A stretch of 20,080 nucleotides of DNA, from the NCBI GenBank assembly GCA_002316835.1, contig DCEG01000039.1, positions 25,886-45,965 of the forward strand. Direction: 5' to 3'. The translations under genes and the position numbers were made by a program. The notes under the pieces were generated by a model. The model saw nothing but the letters and a program-made list of their open reading frames with translations, did no database searches and was not told where the DNA came from. Of the stretch, positions 1-7,612 are shown piece by piece. Within the stretch, counting starts at the first letter, position 1; each line of letters opens with the position of its first letter. The DNA is from Bacteroidales bacterium UBA1035 (GTDB lineage: Bacteria; Bacteroidota; Bacteroidia; Bacteroidales; Dysgonomonadaceae).

Positions 1-20
1 ATAGAAAATCGTAAATAGAA

Positions 21-1280
21 ATGCTTTACTATCTCTTTCAATATTTAGACAAACTCGATGTTCCCGGAGCCGGAATGTTTCAGTTCGTTACTTTTCGGGC
101 ATCGCTTGCAGCCATTATTTCATTACTCTTTTCGGTAATTGTAGGAGCCAGAATTATTAGCCGGCTGCAAAAGATGCAGATTGGAGAAACAATTCGTAAT
201 CTCGATTTAGAAGGTCAATACAGCAAAAGAGGAACGCCTACCATGGGTGGTGTCATCATCATAATTTCCATTTTGGTGGCAATATTACTGATAGGGAAAC
301 TTGAAAATATTTATATTATTGTGATGATAATCAGTACTGTTTGGTTGGGCGCCTTAGGTTTTGCCGACGATTACATCAAGGTGTTTAAGAAAGATAAAGA
401 GGGGTTGAAAGGTAAAATTAAAGTAGTAGCACAAGTTGGTCTGGGCTTAATTGTTGGTTTAGTAATGTATTTGAGTCCCGATATTGTTTCGCGCGAAAAT
501 ACCGAAATCCGTGTGAATAACGTTATCGAACAGGTGCAGTATCAGGGACAGGACATTAAAACCACCAAAACTACCATTCCTTTTGTGAAAAACAATAATT
601 TCGATTACCGCTCACTGGTTTCGTGGATGGGCGATTTTGCCGATGAAGCGGTTTGGATAGTTTTCGTGATATCTGTTATTCTTATCGTTACGGCAGTATC
701 AAACAGCGCAAATCTGACAGATGGTTTGGATGGACTAGCGTCGGGTTCATCGGCAGTAATCGGGGTGGCATTAGGCGTGCTGGCTTATGTGTCCGGTCGT
801 GTCGATTTTGCTTCGTACCTGAATATAATGTATATCCCCGGAAGCGATGAACTGATGGTGTTTGCTGCAGCTTTTGTGGGGTCAACTGTCGGTTTCCTGT
901 GGTACAATGCTTATCCCGCTCAGGTTTTTATGGGCGATACAGGTAGTTTGACGCTAGGTGGAATTATTGGAGTTTTTGCTGTGCTTATCCATAAAGAAAT
1001 GTTACTTCCTATTTTGTGCGGGGTATTTTTTGTTGAGGCTCTGTCTGTAATCATGCAGGTTACTTATTTTAAATATACAAAGAAAAAAACAGGTGTCGGG
1101 AAACGGATATTTAAGATGTCTCCTTTGCACCATCATTTTCAAAAAGCAGGTAATGCCGGTATTGATGCTCTTATTCAAAAACCGCTGATCCCGATTACAG
1201 AGCCAAAACTCGTTTCCCGATTTTGGCTTATTGGAATGATATTGGCGGTAATAGCAGTGGCAACGTTGAAAATGCGGTAA
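21..1280 (+). CDS. mraY: Phospho-N-acetylmuramoyl-pentapeptide transferase MraY
   Basis: Integral membrane enzyme that transfers phospho-MurNAc-pentapeptide from the UDP precursor to undecaprenyl phosphate, making lipid I on the inner face of the cytoplasmic membrane. The 419-residue product has about ten hydrophobic segments. Family motifs seen in order: RGTPTMGG (70-77), the Asp-Asp pair of GFADDYIK (113-120), NLTDGLDGLA (231-240), the MGDTGSL loop (304-310) and the PLHHHF motif (368-373). The hydrophilic insert at about 155-205 fits the longer Bacteroidota form of the protein. The start is the ATG 20 bases into the window; the upstream gene is outside it. It is followed by a repeat and then murD, and is probably transcribed with murD. 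The identification is secure. Confidence 0.98.
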   Translation: MLYYLFQYLDKLDVPGAGMFQFVTFRASLAAIISLLFSVIVGARIISRLQKMQIGETIRNLDLEGQYSKRGTPTMGGVIIIISILVAILLIGKLENIYIIVMIISTVWLGALGFADDYIKVFKKDKEGLKGKIKVVAQVGLGLIVGLVMYLSPDIVSRENTEIRVNNVIEQVQYQGQDIKTTKTTIPFVKNNNFDYRSLVSWMGDFADEAVWIVFVISVILIVTAVSNSANLTDGLDGLASGSSAVIGVALGVLAYVSGRVDFASYLNIMYIPGSDELMVFAAAFVGSTVGFLWYNAYPAQVFMGDTGSLTLGGIIGVFAVLIHKEMLLPILCGVFFVEALSVIMQVTYFKYTKKKTGVGKRIFKMSPLHHHFQKAGNAGIDALIQKPLIPITEPKLVSRFWLIGMILAVIAVATLKMR

Positions 1281-1282
1281 GA

Positions 1283-1308
1283 AACCCCTAAATCCCCTAA
1301 AGGGGACT
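1283..1308 (+). repeat. Left arm of a 26-bp perfect inverted repeat
   Basis: Begins three bases after the mraY stop. It is G/C-tract rich (CCCCTAAATCCCCTAAAGGGG core) and is the exact reverse complement of 1391-1416; the bases just outside both arms do not pair. The two arms are separated by 82 bases that contain the murD start codon at 1348. It belongs to a short interspersed repeat family with relatives at 2901-2926 and 10262-10287 in this window. Confidence 0.9.
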
Positions 1309-1347
1309 CGGGAAGAACAACTTATTAAGATATTGGTATAAATAGAT

Positions 1348-2739
1348 ATGGAATACAACGCCATAAATACAAATAACTCACAATCAGCAAAGTCCCCTTT
1401 AGGGGATTTAGGGGTTGTTATTCTCGGCGGTGGCGAATCCGGTGTCGGTTCTGCCATTCTTGCTAAGACAAAAGGCTTCACTGTTTTTTTGTCCGATAGC
1501 GGTACGTTGAAAGACGAGCATCGGCAAACGCTCATCGATTACGGGATAGATTTTGAAGAAGGCGGGCATACTGAAGGAAAAATTCTATCTGCCAGTGAGG
1601 TAGTTAAAAGTCCGGGCATTCCGGATACTACTCCATTAGTACAGAAAATTCTTGCAAAAGGAATTCCTGTAATATCCGAAATTGAGTTTGCCGGAAGATA
1701 TACCAATGCAAAAATGATTTGCATTACCGGTAGCAACGGTAAAACTACTGTAACAAGTCTTATTTATCACATTCTGAAGTCGGCAGGATTGAATGTAGGA
1801 TTAGGCGGAAACATCGGAAAAAGCTTTGCACGGCAAGTGGCGGAAGAGAATTTCGATTACTATGTGTTGGAATTGAGCAGTTTTCAGTTGGAAGGTGTGT
1901 ATGATTTCAAGGCGGATATAGCTGTGTTGATGAATATAACCCCCGACCACTTAGATAGATACGGCCACAAAATGCAGAATTACGTGGATGCGAAAATGCG
2001 GATTATCCGCAACCAGAAAATGGGCGATTCTTTTATTTACTGGGTTGACGATCCGGTCGTGACAAAGGAAATCGAGAAACTTAAACCGGCATCCGACCTG
2101 TATTCGTTTACTGAAAAAAATAATCATATGGCTACGGCTTATTCGGAGGATAATAAAATGTATATACAGACCAAAGACAGTGTTTTCAACATGGAACTGG
2201 AGCTGCTTGCGTTACAAGGAATGCACAATTTGTATAATTCCATGGCATCGGGGATTGTGGCTAAACTACTCGATATTTCCGACGAAAATTTGCGCTTGGC
2301 TCTCTCCGATTTTAAAGGTGTTCCGCATCGGCTTGAAAAAGTAGCATCGGTGCGTGGTGTGCAATATATAAATGACTCCAAGGCAACTAATGTAAATTCG
2401 TGCTGGTACGCCTTGCAAAGTATGCGCACAAATGTGGTACTTATCCTTGGCGGGACCGACAAAGGAAACGATTATACTGAAATTGAGGAACTGGTGAAAC
2501 AAAAAGTACGTGCGCTTATATTTTTAGGAAAAGATAACAGCAAACTGCACAAATTTTTTGATGGAAAGGTGCCCAATATTGAGGATACAAGTTCGATGAA
2601 AGATGCTGTTGATGCAGCTTACAGATATGCTGAGAAAGGAGATACAGTCTTACTATCGCCCTGTTGCGCCAGTTTTGATTTGTTTAAAAACTACGAAGAC
2701 CGGGGCGATCAGTTTAAGGAATGTGTGAGGAGATTGTGA
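1348..2739 (+). CDS. murD: UDP-N-acetylmuramoylalanine--D-glutamate ligase MurD
   Basis: Cytoplasmic ATP-dependent ligase that adds D-Glu to UDP-MurNAc-L-Ala. The 463-residue product shows the N-terminal Rossmann-like substrate domain (VVILGGGESGVG from residue 23), SPG (88-90), the ATP loop GSNGKTT (128-134), ELSSFQLE, the ITPDHLDR segment and the PHRLE motif of the ligase domain. Oddity: residues 1-22 precede the point where the fold normally begins, and residues 15-23 (KSPLGDLGV) are encoded by the right arm of the inverted repeat. There is no in-frame ATG, GTG or TTG between the repeat and the Rossmann strand, so the repeat must be translated. The ATG at 1348 is therefore the best start. 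The gap to mraY is 67 bp; a terminator-like hairpin follows the stop. Confidence 0.97.
   Translation: MEYNAINTNNSQSAKSPLGDLGVVILGGGESGVGSAILAKTKGFTVFLSDSGTLKDEHRQTLIDYGIDFEEGGHTEGKILSASEVVKSPGIPDTTPLVQKILAKGIPVISEIEFAGRYTNAKMICITGSNGKTTVTSLIYHILKSAGLNVGLGGNIGKSFARQVAEENFDYYVLELSSFQLEGVYDFKADIAVLMNITPDHLDRYGHKMQNYVDAKMRIIRNQKMGDSFIYWVDDPVVTKEIEKLKPASDLYSFTEKNNHMATAYSEDNKMYIQTKDSVFNMELELLALQGMHNLYNSMASGIVAKLLDISDENLRLALSDFKGVPHRLEKVASVRGVQYINDSKATNVNSCWYALQSMRTNVVLILGGTDKGNDYTEIEELVKQKVRALIFLGKDNSKLHKFFDGKVPNIEDTSSMKDAVDAAYRYAEKGDTVLLSPCCASFDLFKNYEDRGDQFKECVRRL
1391..1416 (-). repeat. Right arm of the inverted repeat, inside the murD coding start
   Basis: Exact reverse complement of 1283-1308. 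Read on the plus strand in the murD frame it encodes KSPLGDLGV, placed directly before the first beta strand of MurD. RNA pairing of both arms would put the murD start codon and the region upstream of it in an 82-nt loop. Confidence 0.9.
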
Positions 2740-2753
2740 CATATACGGGATGA

Positions 2754-2806
2754 CGGACGTCCAATGTTGTTACAGCATGGTTTTAACAACATGTCCGGGT
2801 TTTTTT
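2754..2806 (+). terminator. Terminator-like hairpin between murD and ftsW
   Basis: A 9-bp stem (2764-2772 with 2784-2792, ATGTTGTTA/TAACAACAT) with an 11-nt loop is extended by a 5-bp stem (2754-2758 with 2793-2797) across a 5-nt bulge. It is followed by a run of seven T at 2800-2806. This is the form of an intrinsic terminator, beginning 14 bases after the murD stop. In the middle of a normally co-transcribed cluster it could act as a partial terminator or attenuator. Confidence 0.7.
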
Positions 2807-2838
2807 AGTATGAAAAAGCAAATAAAAACTGTAAAAGC

Positions 2839-4188
2839 ATGCTTGATAAAATAAAAAAAGTAATTGATCAGAATAATTTCCGGGAAGATATGGAAAACTC
2901 AAAATCCACTTTAGGGGAAATTGGGATGAAAATCTTCAAAGGCGATAAAGTCATTTGGCTGGTGTTTCTTATTTTGTGTGTGATTTCGCTGGTTGAGATT
3001 TTCAGCGCAACTAGCACCATCGTTTATAAGCAACAGAATCAATGGGGCCCTATTCTTCGTCACACCATGTTTTTGATTGGTGGAGTAGGGGTTATCGTCC
3101 TCATTCATAATATTCCGTACCGATATTTTTCGTCCCTTATTTTTGTGCTTATTGCTTCTATTATTTTGCTTCTGCTCACTCCTGTTATCGGAACCACAAT
3201 AAATGGCGCCGAACGATGGATTTCAATATTTGGTTTCACCATTCAACCGTCTGAAATTGCCAAGATATCGTTAATGGGAACCATTGCATTTTTGCTTAGC
3301 AAACAAAACGGTATGAACGATGGCTTGCTTTTTAAGTGGATGATCGGGTTGATGATAGTCGTTTGCGGCATTATTGCAATGGATAACCTGTCAACAGCAG
3401 CGTTGCTTTTCGTGGTCAGCTTTTTGCTGATGTTTATCGGGAATGTAAAGTTGAGCAGATTGTTAAAGGTTGCCGGAACAGGGATTGCATTTATTATTTT
3501 GTTCGTTATCCTGCTGAAAGTGATTCCAACTGATTGGACGAATTCCGGTGCGTTGAGCCGTGTCGGGACCTGGCAAAATCGTATCGCGGAATTTGGCAGT
3601 CACAAAGAAGAATCCGAAGAAACGTACTATACCATTACTGACGAAAACTATCAGGTGGCGCACGCCAAAATAGCCATTGCCAACGGAGGTGTGCTGGGTG
3701 TGTTCCCAGGGAACAGTACCGAGCGCGATTTTCTTCCGCAAGCTTATTCCGATTTTATTTACGCCATCATCATTGAAGAATTGGGTTTAGCAGGAGGACT
3801 TTTTGTACTGCTACTCTATATCATTATACTTATTCGGGCGGGAATGATTGCCCGAAAAACTCAAAAACTTTTTCCGAAATTCCTTGTTCTTGGATCTGCT
3901 CTGATGTTGTCTATTCAGGCTTTTGTCAATATGGCGGTAGCCGTAAATCTTATTCCTGTAACGGGTCAGCCGTTACCGTTGATCAGTCGTGGAGGAACGT
4001 CAACACTGATTACATGTGCTTATTTTGGGTTGATTTTAAGTGCAGACAGATTTGGGATCGGGAAGAAAAAAGAGGAAGTATCAATAGACGAAACAGATAG
4101 GTCAGACGAGGAAAAAAGCGAGAACGTAGCTGTAGAAACTATCGATAAGCTGGAAGAAAAAATAGAGTTTGAAGTAATTCAGGTGTGA
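2839..4188 (+). CDS. ftsW: Septal peptidoglycan polymerase FtsW (SEDS family)
   Basis: Polytopic inner-membrane glycosyltransferase that polymerises lipid II at the division septum together with a class B penicillin-binding protein. The 449-residue product shows GAERW (123-127), QPSEIAK (136-142), LPQAYSDFIYAIIIEELG (299-316; the Asp at 305 probably corresponds to the catalytic SEDS Asp) and NLIPVTGQPLPLISRGGTS (370-388). It ends in a charged cytoplasmic tail of about 40 residues. The first transmembrane helix begins near residue 38. The leading segment is odd: residues 22-29 (KSTLGEIG) come from a degraded copy of the repeat at the murD start, in the same frame. Two later in-frame ATGs exist, at 2890 (residue 18) and 2926 (residue 30). 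The 2926 start gives MKIFKGDKVIW, closer to the usual beginning of the family, so the true start is uncertain. Confidence 0.96.
   Translation: MLDKIKKVIDQNNFREDMENSKSTLGEIGMKIFKGDKVIWLVFLILCVISLVEIFSATSTIVYKQQNQWGPILRHTMFLIGGVGVIVLIHNIPYRYFSSLIFVLIASIILLLLTPVIGTTINGAERWISIFGFTIQPSEIAKISLMGTIAFLLSKQNGMNDGLLFKWMIGLMIVVCGIIAMDNLSTAALLFVVSFLLMFIGNVKLSRLLKVAGTGIAFIILFVILLKVIPTDWTNSGALSRVGTWQNRIAEFGSHKEESEETYYTITDENYQVAHAKIAIANGGVLGVFPGNSTERDFLPQAYSDFIYAIIIEELGLAGGLFVLLLYIIILIRAGMIARKTQKLFPKFLVLGSALMLSIQAFVNMAVAVNLIPVTGQPLPLISRGGTSTLITCAYFGLILSADRFGIGKKKEEVSIDETDRSDEEKSENVAVETIDKLEEKIEFEVIQV
2901..2926 (-). repeat. Degraded repeat copy inside the 5' end of ftsW
   Basis: Aligned without gaps to 1389-1414, 20 of 26 bases are identical, including the CTTTAGGGGA core. 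It is read in the same frame as the murD copy, giving KSTLGEIG against KSPLGDLG. Its last base is the first base of the candidate start codon at 2926. Confidence 0.65.
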
Positions 4189-4242
4189 GTACCGAAAGAA
4201 TCAGAGAATAAAGCTAACATAGAAGATAAAATCTAAACAAAT

Positions 4243-5385
4243 ATGAATCCGAAACCCGAAACTAAAAGTTCACACCCGCCAAAAGTCATTATCAGCGGCG
4301 GTGGTACCGGGGGGCATATATTCCCTGCAATTTCCATTGCTAACTCAATAAAGGAACGTTGGCCCGATGCTGAAATACTTTTTGTTGGAGCTGAAAATCG
4401 AATGGAAATGGAACGTGTGCCGGCAGCAGGATACAAAATAATTGGGTTGCCCGTTGCGGGTTTTGACAGGAAAAATATGCTGAAAAACGTTTCAGTAGCA
4501 ATAAAATTATTGAAAAGCTTAGGAAAAGCCAGAAATATTATTAATTCTTTCAAACCCGATATCGCCGTAGGAGTTGGTGGTTACGCCAGCGGGCCAACAC
4601 TTCGCGCAGCTGCTGCAAAAGGAATCCCAACCGTTTTGCAGGAGCAAAACTCGTATGCCGGAGTAACCAATAAGATGCTAGCTCAAAAAGCGGCCAAAAT
4701 TTGTGTGGCTTACGAAGGGATGGAAAGGTTTTTTCCGAAAGAAAAGATCGTTCTCACTGGAAATCCTACACGACAGGATTTGGTCGTTTCCAAAGAAAAC
4801 AGAGAAAAAGGCTATGCACATTTCGGATTAGATTCGGATAAGAAAACCATTTTGATGGTGGGTGGAAGTTTGGGCGCAAGAACACTTAACGACAGTATAG
4901 TTGAGTCTTTTCCGAAAATAGGAAAAACAGATAACGTGCAAATCATCTGGCAATGTGGAAAATATTATTTCAAAGAAATGTCCGATTTGCAGGTGCAAGG
5001 AAAAATCCCTAAAAATGTGTATTTGTTCGATTTCGTTTCACGAATGGATTATGCTTATTCTGTTGCTGACCTTGTGATTTCCCGTGCCGGAGCCGGCTCC
5101 ATATCGGAGTTTTGCTTATTGGGAAAACCTGTCATCCTTGTTCCATCGCCCAATGTGGCTGAAGACCACCAAACACAAAACGCTACGGCGCTGGTGAAAA
5201 AAGATGCCGCCGTTATGGTTTCGGATGCTAATGCCAAAGCGTTGCTTTTCGACACCGCATTAAGGCTGGTTGACGATAACGAAAAACTAAAATCTTTAAG
5301 CGACAACATTACAAAATTAGCTCAAAAAGATTCGGCAAAACGGATAGTGGATGAAATCCAAAAGCTTTTGGCTATTAGCGGTTAG
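4243..5385 (+). CDS. murG: UDP-GlcNAc:lipid I N-acetylglucosaminyltransferase MurG
   Basis: Peripheral membrane GT-B glycosyltransferase (GT28) that adds GlcNAc to lipid I to give lipid II, the substrate of FtsW. The 380-residue product has the G-loops GGGTGGH (19-25), GGYASGP (112-118) and GGSLGA (207-212). The donor-binding region is SRAGAGSISEF (280-290) and PSPNVAEDHQTQNA (301-314). The first 14 residues (proline- and lysine-rich) form a short extension before the first beta strand; the ATG at 4243 is the first in frame. The last four codons and the stop (AISG, 5371-5385) lie in a repeat of the family also found at 13460-13479. It lies 54 bp downstream of ftsW, with no clear promoter between them. 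Confidence 0.97.
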   Translation: MNPKPETKSSHPPKVIISGGGTGGHIFPAISIANSIKERWPDAEILFVGAENRMEMERVPAAGYKIIGLPVAGFDRKNMLKNVSVAIKLLKSLGKARNIINSFKPDIAVGVGGYASGPTLRAAAAKGIPTVLQEQNSYAGVTNKMLAQKAAKICVAYEGMERFFPKEKIVLTGNPTRQDLVVSKENREKGYAHFGLDSDKKTILMVGGSLGARTLNDSIVESFPKIGKTDNVQIIWQCGKYYFKEMSDLQVQGKIPKNVYLFDFVSRMDYAYSVADLVISRAGAGSISEFCLLGKPVILVPSPNVAEDHQTQNATALVKKDAAVMVSDANAKALLFDTALRLVDDNEKLKSLSDNITKLAQKDSAKRIVDEIQKLLAISG

Positions 5386-5390
5386 CTATT
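5371..5390 (+). repeat. GCTATTAGC-type repeat overlapping the murG stop
   Basis: The 20 bases at 5371-5390 match the reverse complement of 13460-13479 at 17 of 20 positions. The copy contains the last four codons and the stop of murG. It is one of several short interspersed repeat families in this window. Confidence 0.55.
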
Positions 5391-5401
5391 TATTGCCTTT
5401 A

Positions 5402-5425
5402 ATTATGAATTGTGCATTATGAATT
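5402..5425 (+). repeat. Tandem ATTATGAATT repeat over the murC start
   Basis: Two identical 10-base units, ATTATGAATT at 5402-5411 and 5416-5425, are separated by GTGC. The second unit contains the likely murC start codon at 5419. AT-rich tandem units of this kind are common between genes in Bacteroidota genomes. Confidence 0.6.
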
Positions 5426-6789
5426 ATAAATTCTTTTATTTCATCGGTATCGGCGGCATCGGAATGTCCAACCTTGCCCGATATTTCATGTCGCAAGGTA
5501 AATCGGTTGCAGGATACGATCGCGTGGAAACGCCGCTTACCAAAGCACTGGTTGCTGAAGGAGCACAAATCCATTACGAGGATTATACAAAACTTATACC
5601 TGCTGAATTTCTGGATAAAGAAAAAACTCTTGTCGTTTATACTCCTGCCATTCCGGCATTGCACAGCGAGTTGAGATACTTTCGTGAAAATAGTTTCACG
5701 ATGATGAAACGCGCGCAAGTCTTGGGGCAAATTACCAAAACAAGTGATGCTGTTTGTGTAGCAGGAACACACGGAAAAACAACCGTTTCTAGTATGATCG
5801 CCCATTTATTGAGGCAATCGACAATAGATTGCAACGCTTTTTTGGGAGGAATCCTGAAGAATTATGGTACCAACCTGCTGTTATCGGATAAAAGTAACAT
5901 TACTGTTGCCGAAGCTGATGAGTATGATCGTTCTTTTCACTGGTTGCATCCTTGGATTGCAGTTATTACTTCAGCTGATCCAGATCATCTGGATATCTAC
6001 GGAACACCCGAAGCGTATCGCGAAAGTTTTGAACATTTCACATCGCTTATTCGTAAGAATGGGTATTTGATTTTGAAGAAAAACGTACTGGTAACACCAA
6101 AAATTGATGAATCGGTGAAAGTTTTCACGTATTCCGAATCGGAAGGGGATTTTCACGCTGAAAATATCAGAATTGGTGGAGGAGAAATTATTTTTGATTT
6201 TGTTTCACCCGATATCCGGATTTCCGATATTCAGTTGGGCGTACCCGTGAAAGTAAATATCGAAAATGCTGTGGCGGCGATAGCCGCAGCTACGCTGAGT
6301 GGGGTTAAACCCGATGAAATTCGTGCGGCAATGAAAACCTTTGGCGGAGCTAAACGTCGTTTCGATTTTCAGTTGAAAACTCCTGAAATAGTTTTTATTG
6401 ACGATTACGCACATCATCCAAATGAGTTAACGGCATCTATTCAATCAATAAAACAATTATATCCAGATAAGAAAGTAACCGGTGTTTTTCAACCGCATCT
6501 TTACACGCGTACGCGTGACTTTGTCGATGAATTTGCTCAAAGCTTGTCGTTGTTGGACGATGTGATTTTGCTGGATATTTATCCGGCACGAGAAGAACCC
6601 ATACCTGGCATCACGTCCGAAGTTGTTTTCAATAAAATCACATCGAAAGAAAAAAAATTGCTGAAAAAATCGGAATTACTCGACTTTTTAAAAGACAAAG
6701 AGCTGGACGTTTTGGTTACGTTAGGTGCAGGTGATATTGAACATATATTACCTGAAATTAAACAGTTATTAGAAAAAAGATTTACCTGA
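5419..6789 (+). CDS. murC: UDP-N-acetylmuramate--L-alanine ligase MurC
   Basis: Cytoplasmic ATP-dependent ligase for the first amino acid of the peptidoglycan stem peptide. From the ATG at 5419 the product is 456 residues and begins MNYKFFYFIGIGGIGMS, a standard MurC Rossmann start. A TTG three codons upstream (5410) is possible but less likely. Motifs: GIGGIGMS (10-17), the ATP loop GTHGKTT (116-122), EADEYDRSF, the DPDHLDIYG metal and nucleotide segment, and GAKRRF followed by DDYAHHPNE of the ligase domains. The C-terminal domain carries QPHLYTRT. No ddl gene follows, unlike in enterobacteria. The gap to murG is 33 bp and is occupied by repeats. Confidence 0.97.
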   Translation: MNYKFFYFIGIGGIGMSNLARYFMSQGKSVAGYDRVETPLTKALVAEGAQIHYEDYTKLIPAEFLDKEKTLVVYTPAIPALHSELRYFRENSFTMMKRAQVLGQITKTSDAVCVAGTHGKTTVSSMIAHLLRQSTIDCNAFLGGILKNYGTNLLLSDKSNITVAEADEYDRSFHWLHPWIAVITSADPDHLDIYGTPEAYRESFEHFTSLIRKNGYLILKKNVLVTPKIDESVKVFTYSESEGDFHAENIRIGGGEIIFDFVSPDIRISDIQLGVPVKVNIENAVAAIAAATLSGVKPDEIRAAMKTFGGAKRRFDFQLKTPEIVFIDDYAHHPNELTASIQSIKQLYPDKKVTGVFQPHLYTRTRDFVDEFAQSLSLLDDVILLDIYPAREEPIPGITSEVVFNKITSKEKKLLKKSELLDFLKDKELDVLVTLGAGDIEHILPEIKQLLEKRFT

Positions 6790-6810
6790 AAATAAATCCG
6801 ATACAATTTG

Positions 6811-6818
6811 TATCTTTG
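6811..6818 (+). promoter_or_regulatory. Bacteroidota -7 promoter element (TATCTTTG) before ftsQ
   Basis: TATCTTTG matches the TAnnTTTG consensus of the Bacteroidota primary sigma factor exactly and is preceded by an AT-rich stretch. No good TTTG -33 box is seen 19-21 bp upstream. The element ends five bases before the ftsQ ATG, so a transcript starting here would have almost no leader. It would drive ftsQ-ftsA-ftsZ separately from the mur genes. Confidence 0.5.
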
Positions 6819-6823
6819 CGTAA

Positions 6824-7555
6824 ATGAAAAAGTTTCTCATCATATTGGCATCGCTTGCGATAATTGGATATCTTATTTTTTCGGCTATTTACTTTAATGA
6901 TTCATCTAAAAACGAGGTGTGCAACAAATTTGAGGTTATTGTAAAAGATAGTACGCACACTCAGTTTATACATCAAAAAGACATTGAAGATTTATTGAAA
7001 AGAAAAAAAGTATATCCGGTGGGTAAAACAATGAGCGAGATAAATACGTTGGAAATTTTGGATACGATACTCACTAATAAATTGGTCAAATCTGCTGAAG
7101 TTTATACTGCACAAAACGGATTAGTGGTTGCCAATATTTATCAGCGTGAACCTGTTTTGCGGGTTATTTCCGATACAAAAGGAAGTTTTTATATCGATAA
7201 TAATCGTGAGAGAATGCCTATTTCATCGAACTTCACCGTGTATGTTCCCATAGCCACCGGAGCTATCGATGAAGAATATGCGAAGAACGAACTGTATGAC
7301 TTTGCTGAATTTCTGAACGATAATTCCGATTGGAACGCATGGATAGATCAAATTGTAGTGAAGCCCAACAAAGATGTGGATTTAATTCCTCGCGCCGGAG
7401 ATTTCAGGATCGCATTCGGAAAATTAGATAATTATTCCGAAAAACTTGACAAGTTTGCCTTATTCATCGAAAAAGGGTTGAATGTGGTGGGCTGGAACAG
7501 GTATTCGGAAATAAATTTGAAATACGACAACCAGGTAGTTTGTACCAAAAAATAG
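6824..7555 (+). CDS. ftsQ: Cell division protein FtsQ
   Basis: Bitopic inner-membrane divisome protein that links cytoplasmic and periplasmic division proteins. The 243-residue product has a short cytoplasmic N-terminus, one transmembrane helix (about 4-22) and a periplasmic part. The region at about 36-105 looks like a POTRA domain (VIVKDSTHTQFIHQKDIEDLL, then LVKSAEVYTAQNGLVVANIYQREPVLRV). The remainder fits the FtsQ beta domain (WIDQIVVKPNKDVDLIPRAGDFRIAFGK). Assignment rests on this architecture and on its position between murC and ftsA; sequence conservation in FtsQ is low. The gap to murC is 34 bp and holds a promoter-like element. Confidence 0.92.
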   Translation: MKKFLIILASLAIIGYLIFSAIYFNDSSKNEVCNKFEVIVKDSTHTQFIHQKDIEDLLKRKKVYPVGKTMSEINTLEILDTILTNKLVKSAEVYTAQNGLVVANIYQREPVLRVISDTKGSFYIDNNRERMPISSNFTVYVPIATGAIDEEYAKNELYDFAEFLNDNSDWNAWIDQIVVKPNKDVDLIPRAGDFRIAFGKLDNYSEKLDKFALFIEKGLNVVGWNRYSEINLKYDNQVVCTKK

Positions 7556-7578
7556 TCGAATTATGGATTTATTGCCTT

Positions 7579-7602
7579 AACTTCAAACTTTGAACTTTAA
7601 AC
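7579..7602 (+). repeat. AACTTTGAACTTT-type repeat before ftsA
   Basis: The 57-bp ftsQ-ftsA gap contains a run of short CAAACTTTGAACTTTAAAC units, including the near-palindrome TTCAAA-C-TTTGAA (7582-7594). Just upstream, ATTTATTGCCTT (7567-7578) also occurs before murC (5388-5399). It looks like a remnant of an intergenic repeat family; no function is evident. Confidence 0.45.
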
Positions 7603-7612
7603 GTAAATATAT

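Noticed and set aside
1283..1416. Insertion sequence ends
   Set aside because: The arms are only 82 bases apart with no transposase and no target duplication seen; a small non-autonomous repeat fits better.
1002..1535. 177-codon open frame on the minus strand across the mraY-murD junction
   Set aside because: Antisense to two certain genes, with low-complexity translation and no recognisable domain.
5410..5418. TTG start for murC three codons upstream of the ATG
   Set aside because: The ATG at 5419 gives a standard MurC N-terminus, and the TTG lies in a repeat unit.
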